Shown here piece after piece: positions 19,370-27,637 of a DNA stretch of 64,000 bases. The DNA is taken from NCBI RefSeq assembly GCF_005577435.1, contig NZ_CP040396.1, positions 1,253,501-1,317,500 of the forward strand, given 5' to 3'. The notes beneath the pieces are model-generated. The model was not told the DNA's origin. It did no database searches and worked only from the letters and a program-made list of their open reading frames with translations. A program made the translations under genes and the position numbers. Positions within the stretch are counted from its first letter, which is position 1, and each line of letters begins with the position of its first letter. Source of the DNA: Paenibacillus algicola. Its GTDB lineage: Bacteria > Bacillota > Bacilli > Paenibacillales > Paenibacillaceae.

Positions 19370-19417
19370 AAAAAGGACCGCTTCTGAGGATCAATGATCT
19401 TCAAAAGCGGTCCTTTT
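19370..19417 (-). terminator. Terminator of the sigma/anti-sigma operon
   Basis: A perfect 13-bp inverted repeat (19371-19383 with 19405-19417). On the minus strand it ends CCTTTTTGTT, just downstream of the anti-sigma gene. Confidence 0.75.
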
Positions 19418-19455
19418 GCATCATGCATGAAGTGGCCTTAGGTTAAAGCTGTTAT

Positions 19456-20424
19456 CTAAATATCAGCCCCGGCGATGGGCGCCGCCAGGATAAGCCGGCC
19501 TCGCGGCTGTTCCCCATAAGCATCCGGCTCCACCGTAATTGCGACGGTGTCATAATCCTCCGGCTCAAAGGTGTAATACAGCGCGCCAATGCCGTCTCTG
19601 GCGAGGAAGGTGCCGGCGTTGCGCTTGTCTTCGCCTTTGATGAGCCATACCTGGAAGGCTTCATTGGATTGCAGCTCCGGCAGATTCTCAGCCTGCACGA
19701 CCAGATGGGTGCCCTGACTGTCAATGACGATCGTAGCCAGGCCCTGAGCAATAATGTCCTCAGAGACCGGGTCCAGCTTCACCGCTTCACCCAGCTTTAA
19801 GCCCTGTGAGGGCTTGAGCGCATCATTCAGCATGGCCTGCAGCCGGTCTGCCTCATTCTGTGCAGCCAACAGCTCCTGCTTCGCAGCCTCGGCCTCGGCA
19901 GACTGCAGCTCCAGCTGCTCCACTTCACCCCGAAGCTGGGCACTGTACACCCCTAATGCAATAACGGCAGCGGCAAGTCCGGCACTGGCAGCCCGCCAGC
20001 CGCGACTGCTTCGCATGGAAATAGCTCTTGGCGGTGCCGAAGCCGTGCCGCTTTCTGTGGCTGAAGCCCGTTCAGCCGCAGAAGACCTCTTCGTGGCCTG
20101 AGACTCCGCACGCTGATTCAGCCCGTTCCCGGCAGCAGGGACAGATTCTTGTCCAGCCGCATTCGGTACGGCTGATGCATATGCTGTGCCGGCTTCACCC
20201 TGCAGCACATGTCCCAGGATGCGCTCCTTCATGCCGGCCGGAGGCTGAACAGGCGTTGCCGCCAGCGGCAGGTAATCCAGAATCTTCTTCATTTCCTCCA
20301 CCTGCTTCACACATTCAGGGCATTCAGACAAATGCGCCTCGAATTCCTTCTGCTCGGATGCGGACAATCCCCCAAGTACATACAGTTCAACGAGCTCTAC
20401 CATCGTTGTATGCTTGTCCATCAT
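19456..20424 (-). CDS. RskA-type anti-sigma factor with zinc-finger N-terminus
   Basis: A 322-residue membrane anti-sigma factor. The cytoplasmic N-terminus has a ZAS-type zinc motif (HLSECPECVKQ, about 42-52). A low-complexity linker leads to one transmembrane helix (ASAGLAAAVIALGVYSAQL), a coiled-coil stretch, and an extracytoplasmic RskA-like domain (NLPELQSNEAFQVWLIKG). It should hold the co-transcribed ECF sigma factor until an envelope signal triggers proteolysis. Its ATG at 20424 overlaps the sigma stop as ATGA, supporting translational coupling. Confidence 0.88.
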   Translation of the reverse strand: MMDKHTTMVELVELYVLGGLSASEQKEFEAHLSECPECVKQVEEMKKILDYLPLAATPVQPPAGMKERILGHVLQGEAGTAYASAVPNAAGQESVPAAGNGLNQRAESQATKRSSAAERASATESGTASAPPRAISMRSSRGWRAASAGLAAAVIALGVYSAQLRGEVEQLELQSAEAEAAKQELLAAQNEADRLQAMLNDALKPSQGLKLGEAVKLDPVSEDIIAQGLATIVIDSQGTHLVVQAENLPELQSNEAFQVWLIKGEDKRNAGTFLARDGIGALYYTFEPEDYDTVAITVEPDAYGEQPRGRLILAAPIAGADI

Positions 20425-21017
20425 ACAGTCTCTTCCCTTCTTTCCGTCTCCGCCCACAGATTCAGCGCTCCCAATCGCTTTTGAAGCTGTTTCATGGCCA
20501 GGCGGACCCGGCTCTTGACGGTGCCAAGCGGTATTTGATATTGAACAGAAACCTCATGCTGTGTCATACCCTGATAATAGATGGAGTCCACGACGATCTT
20601 CTGCTCTTCGCTTAATTCTGCCAGGGCTTCTGACACCTTTAGACCCAGCCACCGGCTTTCTACGACCTGCTCTGTGTTGCTACTCTCATCGGGAATGAGA
20701 TGAATCACCTCATCGTCCACCGGGGAGGCGGCGTTGCGCGCTGATTTGCGGCGCAGCATATCAATTGCGATATTGCGCGTGATGGCAAACATCCAGGTCG
20801 TCAGCTTTCCCTGCTCGCTCTGGTACCGTTCTGCATGATTCCAGATTCGCAGAAACAGCTCCTGCATCACTTCTTCCGCCGCCATCTCATCCTGCACAAT
20901 GCGGTAGGCAAAAGCGTAAATGACTCTCTCATACTGGCTGTACAGCTGCTCCAGAGCAGCACTGTCCTTCTCCATGATCCGCTGCATGAGCAGGCGGTCA
21001 TCGTGATTGTCATTCAT
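20421..21017 (-). CDS. ECF RNA polymerase sigma factor (SigK/RskA-type group)
   Basis: A 198-residue group IV sigma factor. Region 2 covers QLYSQYERVIYAFAYRI through EEVMQELFLRIWNHAERY and TTWMFAITRNIAIDMLRR. Region 4 covers LSEEQKIVVDSIYYQGMTQH through PLGTVKSRVRLAMKQL. The ATG at 21017 follows AAAGGAG; extended N-terminal readings have no family similarity and were rejected. It heads a sigma/anti-sigma operon that is divergent from the secreted protein gene at 21221 and shares a promoter motif with it. Confidence 0.9.
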   Translation of the reverse strand: MNDNHDDRLLMQRIMEKDSAALEQLYSQYERVIYAFAYRIVQDEMAAEEVMQELFLRIWNHAERYQSEQGKLTTWMFAITRNIAIDMLRRKSARNAASPVDDEVIHLIPDESSNTEQVVESRWLGLKVSEALAELSEEQKIVVDSIYYQGMTQHEVSVQYQIPLGTVKSRVRLAMKQLQKRLGALNLWAETERREETV

Positions 21018-21049
21018 CCGGAGGCTCCTTTCCCTCAAAACCTCCCTAT

Positions 21050-21078
21050 AGTATAGCTTTCGCAGGGAATGTTCCAAA
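21050..21078 (-). promoter_or_regulatory. Possible housekeeping promoter of the ECF sigma operon
   Basis: On the minus strand TTTGGA (21073-21078), a 17-nt spacer and TATACT (21050-21055) form a sigma-A-like promoter 33 nt upstream of the sigma gene. It overlaps the ECF-type candidate. Confidence 0.45.
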
Positions 21079-21085
21079 GGATTAC
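21057..21085 (-). promoter_or_regulatory. Candidate autoregulatory ECF promoter
   Basis: On the minus strand GTAATCC (21079-21085), 16 nt, then CGAAAG (21057-21062). The same layout (GTRATCC-N16-CG) appears facing the divergent gene. An ATCC-containing -35 is reminiscent of what I recall for mycobacterial SigK. Inferred from two sites only. Confidence 0.45.
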
Positions 21086-21113
21086 ATTTTATTTTATTTT
21101 TTTTTGAAAAAAA

Positions 21114-21142
21114 GTGATCCAAATCTAAAAACCTCTCGTTAC
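21114..21142 (+). promoter_or_regulatory. Candidate ECF promoter of the secreted helical-repeat protein
   Basis: GTGATCC (21114-21120), 16 nt, then CGTTAC (21137-21142), about 80 nt before the coding start. It mirrors the motif in front of the adjacent sigma operon. Confidence 0.45.
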
Positions 21143-21220
21143 ATGGGACAAGAAGCCATTCACAAGACGTGAAGGGTTGCTCATAACATACCATTTCTTA
21201 AAAGGAGTGTGCAAAATTTG

Positions 21221-22828
21221 ATGAAATCCACTTTAACCCGAATGCTGACCTTGATGCTGGCATTCATGCTGGTTGTACCCGCAGCAGCCGGTGCTGCAGC
21301 AGCACCTACTGTGAAGGGAGCCGCCGAGGATCTTCGCTCTGCACTGGGACGTCTCTTGGGAGAGCATGCGGTGCTGGCGCTGACGGCCATGCAGAAGGGA
21401 TACGACGGGAAGGCAGACTTTAACGCAGCGGCAGAAGCGCTGAATGGCAACACGGAGGATTTGACGCAGGCGATCAGCTCTGTATACGGTGCTGAAGCGG
21501 GCGTAGCATTCAAAAAGGTCTGGAACTCGCACATTGGTTACTTTGTTGACTATGTACAGGCTTCAGCAGCGAAGGACAGTGCCGGCATGCAGAAGGCTGT
21601 CCAGAATCTGGAGAAGTACCGCATGGAGCAAGCCAAGTTTTTTGCCGATGCGAATCCGTACATGAATGAGCAGCAGACGGCAGAAGGCCTCAAAATGCAC
21701 ATTAATCACCTGCTGGATGCTTTCAACAGCTATACCGCAGGCAAATATGACGAGGCTTACAGCTATCAGCGTGAAGCTTACATGCATATGTTTATGACAG
21801 GTGACGGCATTGCCGGAGCGATCATCAAGCAATTTCCGAAGCAATTCCCGGGGGATGCCATGAGTCCGGCATCGGATCTGCGCTCCGCTCTGGAGCAGCT
21901 GCTTGGCGAGCATGCCTTTGCAGCAGCTGTTACATTGCAAAAGGGCATTGACGGTGCACCTGATTTCAATAACGCAGCAGCATGGCTGAACATGAACACC
22001 GAGGATCTGACGAAAGCCATTGCTTCTGTCTATGGCAATGAAGCTGGAGCAGCGTTCAAGACGATCTGGAACTCTCATATCGGCTACTTCGTCGACTATG
22101 TGAAGGCTACAGGCGCTAACGATGCGGCAGCCAAGCAAAAAGCAGTAAATGATCTGGAGAAGTACCGGATGGAGCAGGCTAAATTTTTTGCAGATGCCAA
22201 TCCGTTCATGAATGAGCAGCAGACCGCGGAAGGTCTCAAAATGCATATCAACCACCTGGTGGACGCATTCGACAGCTATGTAGCTAAAGACTATTCAGAA
22301 GCATACATGATGAACCGTGAAGCCTACACACATATGTTTATGACGGGTGAAGGCATCAGCGGCGCTATTGTGAAGCAATTCCCGGACAAGTTCATGCAAG
22401 GCATGACTCCTGAGAAGCCGGCAGCACCTATGGTATCCAAGATCACGCTGGGTCTTGGCAGCAAAATGCTGATGGTAGACGGAAAAGCGGTCAAGATGGA
22501 CGTGGCTCCAATGATCAAGTACAACAGAACCTATATCCCGGTTCGCTACCTTGCTGAAAGCCTGGGAGCGGAGATCAAGTTTGACAATACCACCAAGACA
22601 ACCTGGATCATGGCCGGTGACGATAAGCTGGCATTCTGGATCGGTCAGGATGTTATGGAGCTGAACGGCAAATCTCAAAAGGTAGGCGCGAAGGTGTTTA
22701 TCGAGAATGGCCGTACCCATGTACCGGTTCGCTTTATCGCTGAGCTGCTTGGGTGGAAGCTGCATGGAACCGCTCAAGACCTGATGCTCACGAAGGAAAT
22801 GGCTCATATGGGCCACATGAATCATTAA
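21221..22828 (+). CDS. Secreted protein with duplicated His-rich helical module and copper-amine-oxidase-type stalk domain
   Basis: A 535-residue protein with a signal peptide (1-28). Two homologous modules cover about residues 36-209 and 218-391, exactly 182 residues apart. Each conserves LGEH, WNSHIGYFVDY, KMHINHL and AYxHMFMTG. The histidines at 49, 104, 160, 163 and 189 recur at 231, 286, 342, 345 and 371, suggesting a metal-binding helical bundle. Residues 405-525 form a copper_amine_oxidase_N domain (RTYIPVRYLAESLGAEI and RTHVPVRFIAELLG), and the C-terminus is His/Met-rich (HMGHMNH). TTG 21218 is an alternative start. Function is unknown; it is probably under the divergent ECF sigma factor. 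Confidence 0.85.
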   Translation: MKSTLTRMLTLMLAFMLVVPAAAGAAAAPTVKGAAEDLRSALGRLLGEHAVLALTAMQKGYDGKADFNAAAEALNGNTEDLTQAISSVYGAEAGVAFKKVWNSHIGYFVDYVQASAAKDSAGMQKAVQNLEKYRMEQAKFFADANPYMNEQQTAEGLKMHINHLLDAFNSYTAGKYDEAYSYQREAYMHMFMTGDGIAGAIIKQFPKQFPGDAMSPASDLRSALEQLLGEHAFAAAVTLQKGIDGAPDFNNAAAWLNMNTEDLTKAIASVYGNEAGAAFKTIWNSHIGYFVDYVKATGANDAAAKQKAVNDLEKYRMEQAKFFADANPFMNEQQTAEGLKMHINHLVDAFDSYVAKDYSEAYMMNREAYTHMFMTGEGISGAIVKQFPDKFMQGMTPEKPAAPMVSKITLGLGSKMLMVDGKAVKMDVAPMIKYNRTYIPVRYLAESLGAEIKFDNTTKTTWIMAGDDKLAFWIGQDVMELNGKSQKVGAKVFIENGRTHVPVRFIAELLGWKLHGTAQDLMLTKEMAHMGHMNH

Positions 22829-22861
22829 TCCTCATTCTTCATTAAAGTAAGCCTAGGTAAG

Positions 22862-22934
22862 GCGCCCCTGCTCAAGGTGACAGACTGGATGTAACACAAT
22901 CCGGCTGTTCCCTGGATGCAGGGGCGCTTTTTTT
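22862..22934 (+). terminator. Rho-independent terminator after the secreted helical-repeat gene
   Basis: GCGCCCCTGC (22862-22871) pairs perfectly with GCAGGGGCGC (22918-22927), followed by seven T. The 46-nt loop is unusually long. Confidence 0.75.
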
Positions 22935-23082
22935 GCGTAAAGAAAAGTGAGAGGATAAAAGGGATTCATTCGCCAATGCAGAAGTAAGCATGCTAGGGGA
23001 TGTGCGAGGCTCAGCGGCTTTGAAGGCTGCGGCTTCTTGTTCCACATCCAATCGACAGCATAAAGGAGCTTATGAAATCATC

Positions 23083-24033
23083 ATGAATACGATCAGCCTT
23101 CGAAAAATCGAATTGGAAAACTGCAGTCCCATCCCGACCATGGACGAAAGCCGGCTTAACCGGTTCTGGGATGAGCAGCTGGCCCGGCATGAGGAACGCC
23201 CGCTGGAGGTTACAATAGCCGGGGAGGATACACCTTACCCGGGAATGAAGGTGAACAAAGTCACCTACAAAGGCTTTGATGAGACGTCTGTACATGCATG
23301 GCATATTGCACCGGTACAAGCCGAGACGAATGCACCGTGTGTGGTGACCTTTCCCGGCTACACGATGGACCGCGGCTTTCCGGAGCGCTATGCTCACTAT
23401 CTGCTGCTCGGCTGGCATGTGCTGGCTGTAGACGTCCGGGGGCAGTCGGGAGAGACCGGCAGCCTGCTGCCGCTGGACAGCGGAATCGCTCGCGGCTGGA
23501 TTACACAAGGCATTATGGAGGCAGAGCGCTCCTATTATATGGCGGTTACTATAGATGCGGTGAGAGCCGTCAAGGTAGCGGCCGGGCTGCCGGGCGTCGA
23601 CGCCAAGCGTATTGCCACAGCCGGGGGAAGTCAGGGCGGGGGACTCGCATTCATCAGCGGAGCACTCAGCCCGCTTGTCGCAGCCGTTGCGGCGGATATT
23701 CCCAATCTGTGCCGTATGGATTACGGGGTGCTGCATTCTACCAGCTCCTTGACGGAGGTGGCACAATACATCAAGCGCTATCCCGACCGGCTGGAGGCTG
23801 TTCTGTCGAGTCTGGCGCATTTTGATATGCTCAATCTCGCTCCCCGGCTCAAGGTGCCTGTGATGGTGTCAGTAGGCTGGAAGGATACAGTTTGTATGCC
23901 GGAGACCATCTATGCCGCCTACAACCGGGTTCAGTCGCCCAAGGAAATCCGCGACTATCCATTCTCCGGTCATGAGGTCAGCGAGCATCAGAAGCGGGAA
24001 GCGGTGGTGTTTCTGCAGAAGCATCTGGGCTGA
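23083..24033 (+). CDS. Acetylxylan esterase / cephalosporin-C deacetylase family (CE7) hydrolase
   Basis: A 316-residue alpha/beta hydrolase without a signal peptide. CE7 hallmarks are VDVRGQSGETG, the nucleophile elbow GGSQGGG (Ser), the Asp region SVGWKDTVCMPET and the His in FSGHEVSEH. The predicted role is deacetylation of xylo-oligosaccharides or other small acetyl esters in the cytoplasm. The ATG at 23083 lies 15 nt from AAAGGAG; a five-codon reading at 23072-23086 ends in a TGA overlapping this ATG, so coupled initiation is possible. It is monocistronic. Confidence 0.85.
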   Translation: MNTISLRKIELENCSPIPTMDESRLNRFWDEQLARHEERPLEVTIAGEDTPYPGMKVNKVTYKGFDETSVHAWHIAPVQAETNAPCVVTFPGYTMDRGFPERYAHYLLLGWHVLAVDVRGQSGETGSLLPLDSGIARGWITQGIMEAERSYYMAVTIDAVRAVKVAAGLPGVDAKRIATAGGSQGGGLAFISGALSPLVAAVAADIPNLCRMDYGVLHSTSSLTEVAQYIKRYPDRLEAVLSSLAHFDMLNLAPRLKVPVMVSVGWKDTVCMPETIYAAYNRVQSPKEIRDYPFSGHEVSEHQKREAVVFLQKHLG

Positions 24034-24128
24034 AGGTGAGGATGAAGCAATATCCTGAAATTCCAGGTCATAATGTAAGTTTATATAACACATAAAACTA
24101 TTTTTGTTAGTTTATTTAACATATTCTA

Positions 24129-24156
24129 TTGACTTTGGGCTTTTTACCCCTATAAT
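24129..24156 (+). promoter_or_regulatory. Sigma-A promoter upstream of the MpsC-family gene
   Basis: TTGACT (24129-24134), 16-nt spacer, TATAAT (24151-24156), in an AT-rich region 85 nt before the start codon. Confidence 0.75.
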
Positions 24157-24240
24157 TAAACACAAAGAGTCAGAGGAAACATCGAATCAACCTAGAAATT
24201 TTGATTAGGTGTTACTATAACTCACATTGGGGTGCTTGAC

Positions 24241-24618
24241 ATGATGATTACGGCCGGCGATCTCAAGCAGGATATTTTGAGAATTTACAACGCCATTAAC
24301 AAGAGGATTTTTAATGTGGGCGTCAGGCAGCAGAAGGTCGATTTTGTCGGCAGCAAGATCATCATCGTCTCCAGAAACACCCGGGTTCCCGTCTTAAAGC
24401 TGCTGGATGAGCATGATCCCCAGTCTACACGCCAGCTGGACCATCTGCTGTTTCAGGTGCTGAAGCAGGAGATCAAGAAGGAGTTTGAACAACAGCTGAA
24501 ATTGAATATTATCACGATTCTGAAGGATTATGATGCTGAGACCGAATATTCCGGTACCATCGTTTTCCTGGAGAAGGACGTGGAATGTTATCTGAACGAC
24601 AAGCCGGAACTCTGTTAA
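24241..24618 (+). CDS. DUF2294 / MpsC-family protein
   Basis: A 125-residue protein matching the DUF2294 (MpsC) family: an N-terminal helix, VDFVGSKIIIVSRNTRVPVLKLL (start VDFVGSKIIIVS), and GTIVFLEKDVE near the C-terminus. In Staphylococcus MpsC belongs with the MpsAB cation-translocating system, but no mpsAB is seen here. GGGGTG lies 6 nt before the ATG; an in-frame GTG at 24232 is possible. It sits between a strong promoter and a structured terminator that precedes an ABC importer operon. Confidence 0.75.
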   Translation: MMITAGDLKQDILRIYNAINKRIFNVGVRQQKVDFVGSKIIIVSRNTRVPVLKLLDEHDPQSTRQLDHLLFQVLKQEIKKEFEQQLKLNIITILKDYDAETEYSGTIVFLEKDVECYLNDKPELC

Positions 24619-24630
24619 GAGAGCGGGCCG

Positions 24631-24697
24631 ATCGTCAGTTTAGTATCGAACTGTGCAGGAATGCTGCACGTTCGGGCCTGGACTGGCGATTTTTTTA
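24631..24697 (+). terminator. Two-tier terminator or attenuator before the ABC importer operon
   Basis: The outer stem of 9 bp pairs 24631-24639 with 24682-24690 (one G-U). Inside lies CGAAC/GTTCG plus GTGCAG/CTGCAC with a GAATG loop. Seven T follow. It ends about 50 nt before the ATPase start, and no new promoter is evident in the gap, so read-through control is plausible. Confidence 0.65.
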
Positions 24698-24747
24698 TAC
24701 CCGCTTTGAAAATAACCCCTGTAATTTCAGAAAAAGGAGGAAACAAA

Positions 24748-25530
24748 ATGAGTCAGCACAAAATTGAGATTGATGGTGTCAGCAAATGGTTTCGCCGCAA
24801 CGGAGAGGAGATTGCTGCGATGCGGGAGACGAATCTTTCGATTGAAGCCGGCAGGTTTGTCAGCATCATCGGCCCCAGCGGCTGCGGGAAATCGACCTTG
24901 TTCAATATTATTGCAGGCCTGATGCCGCCCTCCACGGGACGGGTGCTGGCGGACGGAGAAAATATCGTAGGCAAGACCGGTTATGTCGGGTACATGCTGC
25001 AGAAGGATATGCTCCTCCCATGGCGGACTATCCTGGATAACATTATTCTCGGCATGGAGGTAAGGGGCGTTCCTCATCAGGAGGCGGTTCAGCGCGCCTT
25101 GCCGTTGATGGAGAAGTACGGACTGAAGGGCTTTGACAAGCATTATCCCAAGGAGCTTTCAGGAGGGATGAAGCAAAGAGCAGCTTTACTGAGAACGCTG
25201 CTGTATGACCGCGATATTATTTTGCTGGACGAGCCCTTTGGGGCGCTGGATGCCCAGACCCGGCTGACGATGCAGAACTGGCTGCTGCAGATTTGGGAGG
25301 ATTTCGGCAAGACGGTGCTGTTCGTTACCCATGACATAGACGAAGCCATTTATTTATCGGATGACATTTATGTGTTTTCCTCCAGACCCGGGCGGATCAA
25401 GTCCAAGATTACAGTGACCATGGAGCGTCCGCGCAAGACCGAGGATATGACCTCTCCGGCCTTTATGGAGCTCAAGCAGCATCTGATGGACTTGTTATCC
25501 GCAGGACATGAAGAGCCCGTATCGTCCTAG
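24748..25530 (+). CDS. NitT/TauT-type ABC importer ATPase
   Basis: A 260-residue ATPase of the nitrate/sulfonate/taurine class. Walker A GPSGCGKST, Q-loop MLQKDMLLPWRTILDN, signature ELSGGMKQRAALLRTL, Walker B IILLDEPFGALD, H-loop FVTHDIDEAI. GMKQR and LPWRT are typical of SsuB/TauB relatives. AAAGGAGG precedes the ATG. It energises the permease encoded 54 bp downstream. The substrate is not evident from the ATPase. Confidence 0.88.
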   Translation: MSQHKIEIDGVSKWFRRNGEEIAAMRETNLSIEAGRFVSIIGPSGCGKSTLFNIIAGLMPPSTGRVLADGENIVGKTGYVGYMLQKDMLLPWRTILDNIILGMEVRGVPHQEAVQRALPLMEKYGLKGFDKHYPKELSGGMKQRAALLRTLLYDRDIILLDEPFGALDAQTRLTMQNWLLQIWEDFGKTVLFVTHDIDEAIYLSDDIYVFSSRPGRIKSKITVTMERPRKTEDMTSPAFMELKQHLMDLLSAGHEEPVSS

Positions 25531-25583
25531 TCTCTCAAATACTGTATTTCACATTTTATGAATCTAGTGAAGGAGTGATCTGA

Positions 25584-26465
25584 ATGGAAACTGCACGTAA
25601 AGAAGCCTTTGTTGTACATGCCATCCCCTCCCCGGAGCTGTCTGTCAGTGGAGCCAAGAGGCCGGAGGTGGTGCCTTATATTTTGGATGAAGAGGCTATC
25701 GAACGAAAAAGAAGCCGGCGGATCGTATGGGGCAGAGCCGCCGTGGCTGCCATGATTTTTGTGATATGGGAGGTGTTTACGCGCCTTGGCCTGCTGGATG
25801 CCTACTATTGGAGCAGCCCCAGCGCCATTGCCGAGACCACCTGGATTCAGCTGACGGAAGGAACGCTGATGCGCGATGTCATTTACACCTCGGGCTCAAC
25901 CATTCTAGGTTTTATGTTTGGGACGGCCTTGGGAGCATTGCTGGGACTCTCGTTTTGGTGGTCGAAATCGTACGCAGGCGTCAGTGAGCCGTACTTAATT
26001 ATTCTCAATGCCATGCCGAAGCTGGCGCTTGCGCCTGTCCTGGTCATCCTGCTCGGCATCGGATTTTTCTCCAAAGTGGCACTGGCATTCTCTATGACCG
26101 TAGTTGTCGCGGCACTGTCGGCCTACAGCGGCGTGAAAAGTGTCGATCCGGATATGGAAAAGCTGATGTACTCGCTCGGCGCAAAACGGCGTCAGGTGTT
26201 CGCGAAGGTCGTGGTGCCGTGGTCGATGCCCTGGATCATCAGCAGCCTTCGCATCAACATCGCTCTCGCACTTGCCGGAGCTATAGTAGGTGAATTCATC
26301 GCTTCGAGTCAGGGAATCGGACGCATGATTATGTATGCGGGGACCATTCTCGATATTAACCTCGTTTGGGTTGGCGTTGTCGTACTGTCGTTCCTCTCGA
26401 TGCTAATGTACTGGGGCGTGGTTCTGCTGGAGAAATGGCTGTCCAAGGGCCTTGCCAAGGTCTGA
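25584..26465 (+). CDS. NitT/TauT-type ABC importer permease
   Basis: A 293-residue permease. A hydrophilic N-terminal tail of about 50 residues precedes about six transmembrane helices. The coupling-loop EAA-like segment is near MYSLGAKRRQVFAKVVVPWS, with MPKLALAPVLVILLG before it, as in SsuC-type permeases. AAGGAGTGATCTGA precedes the ATG. It is the middle gene of the importer operon. Confidence 0.88.
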   Translation: METARKEAFVVHAIPSPELSVSGAKRPEVVPYILDEEAIERKRSRRIVWGRAAVAAMIFVIWEVFTRLGLLDAYYWSSPSAIAETTWIQLTEGTLMRDVIYTSGSTILGFMFGTALGALLGLSFWWSKSYAGVSEPYLIILNAMPKLALAPVLVILLGIGFFSKVALAFSMTVVVAALSAYSGVKSVDPDMEKLMYSLGAKRRQVFAKVVVPWSMPWIISSLRINIALALAGAIVGEFIASSQGIGRMIMYAGTILDINLVWVGVVVLSFLSMLMYWGVVLLEKWLSKGLAKV

Positions 26466-26538
26466 GCCATAGAGTCTTCTCGCTTCCATGACAAAAGGGT
26501 TACATGAAAGACCACTATAGATGAAAAGGGGAATGAAC

Positions 26539-27582
26539 ATGCACAGAACGATGAAAAGACTGCCTTTGCTTTTAGCCGGATTATTGCTCACTTCACTGCT
26601 CGGAGCCTGCGGCGGGAAGACGGAGGAAGAAACGGTATCGGCCGCTGGCGGTACGGAAGAACTGAAGAAGATCGTCATTGCCGAGCCGCTTCATTTGACG
26701 GGGTATTTGCCGCTGTATGTAGCTCAGCGGGAAGGGTATTTTGAGAAGAGAGGTCTGGACGTTGAAGTCATTCAGGCGTCCGGCGGCGCGCATGTTACCG
26801 CTGTCGTCAGCGGAGATGCGTGGGGCGTGATCGGCGGTGCCGAGTCCAATGCGCTGGCGAACAAGAACAACTCTGACCCCATCGTTTCTGTCGTCAATGT
26901 CGTGAACCGGGCTAACGTGTACCTGATGGCGAAGAGTGGTACCGGACCAGCAAGCAATTCCCCGGAGGACCTGAAGGCTTTTCTTGAAGGAAAGAAGATT
27001 AACGCTGGCCGTCATGGAGGTACACCGAACCTGTTGACCCGCTACCTGCTGGTCCAGCTGGGTCTTGACCCGGCCAAGGATGTACAGCTGCTGGAGCCGG
27101 CGGACGGCTCGACCGTGGTCACGATGGTACAGCAGGGAGCGGCTGATATTGCCAATGGCGCCGAGCCGCAGATTAGCGACGGGATGTCAAAGCAGGTCTG
27201 GGACGAGCCGTTTTACAAGTTCCATGATCTTGGCGATTTTGCTTACTCGGTGCTCAGTGTAAAGAAGTCCACGATCGAGAAGGATCCGGAAACGGTGCAG
27301 AAATTTACCGATGCAATCATCGAGGCGCTGCAGGCCGTGCAGAATGATAAAGAGCTGGCGGCGAGCATCCTTAAGGCGGAATTCCCGACGCTTTCCGAGG
27401 AGGCGCTGCAGGCGTCCATGGACCGTGCGTATGAAGATCATCTATGGAGTCTGGACGGCATGATTTCCGAAGAAGCGTTGAAGAACGATATGGAGGTTAT
27501 GATTCAAACCGGTATCTTTACAGGCGATTATGCGTATGACGAGCTGGTTGATATGCAGTTTGTGAGAAACGCGCAGCCGTGA
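26539..27582 (+). CDS. NitT/TauT-type substrate-binding lipoprotein
   Basis: An NMT1/SsuA-like binding protein. Signal peptide with lipobox LLGAC, then LYVAQREGYFEKRGLDVEVI and SGDAWGVIGGAESNA, the typical start of these proteins, and GRHGGTPNLLTRYLL near the middle. ATG 26539 lies 6 nt from AAAAGGGGA and is preferred over the ATGs at 26521 and 26533. The ligand is probably a small nitrogen- or sulfur-containing compound; pairing with a hydrolase gene downstream suggests an amide or ureide. Confidence 0.85.
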   Translation: MHRTMKRLPLLLAGLLLTSLLGACGGKTEEETVSAAGGTEELKKIVIAEPLHLTGYLPLYVAQREGYFEKRGLDVEVIQASGGAHVTAVVSGDAWGVIGGAESNALANKNNSDPIVSVVNVVNRANVYLMAKSGTGPASNSPEDLKAFLEGKKINAGRHGGTPNLLTRYLLVQLGLDPAKDVQLLEPADGSTVVTMVQQGAADIANGAEPQISDGMSKQVWDEPFYKFHDLGDFAYSVLSVKKSTIEKDPETVQKFTDAIIEALQAVQNDKELAASILKAEFPTLSEEALQASMDRAYEDHLWSLDGMISEEALKNDMEVMIQTGIFTGDYAYDELVDMQFVRNAQP

Positions 27583-27637
27583 TGAAGGAAAAAGCTAGGG
27601 TTCTTAACCCGAGTAATGACTAAAGGAGAGATTAAAG

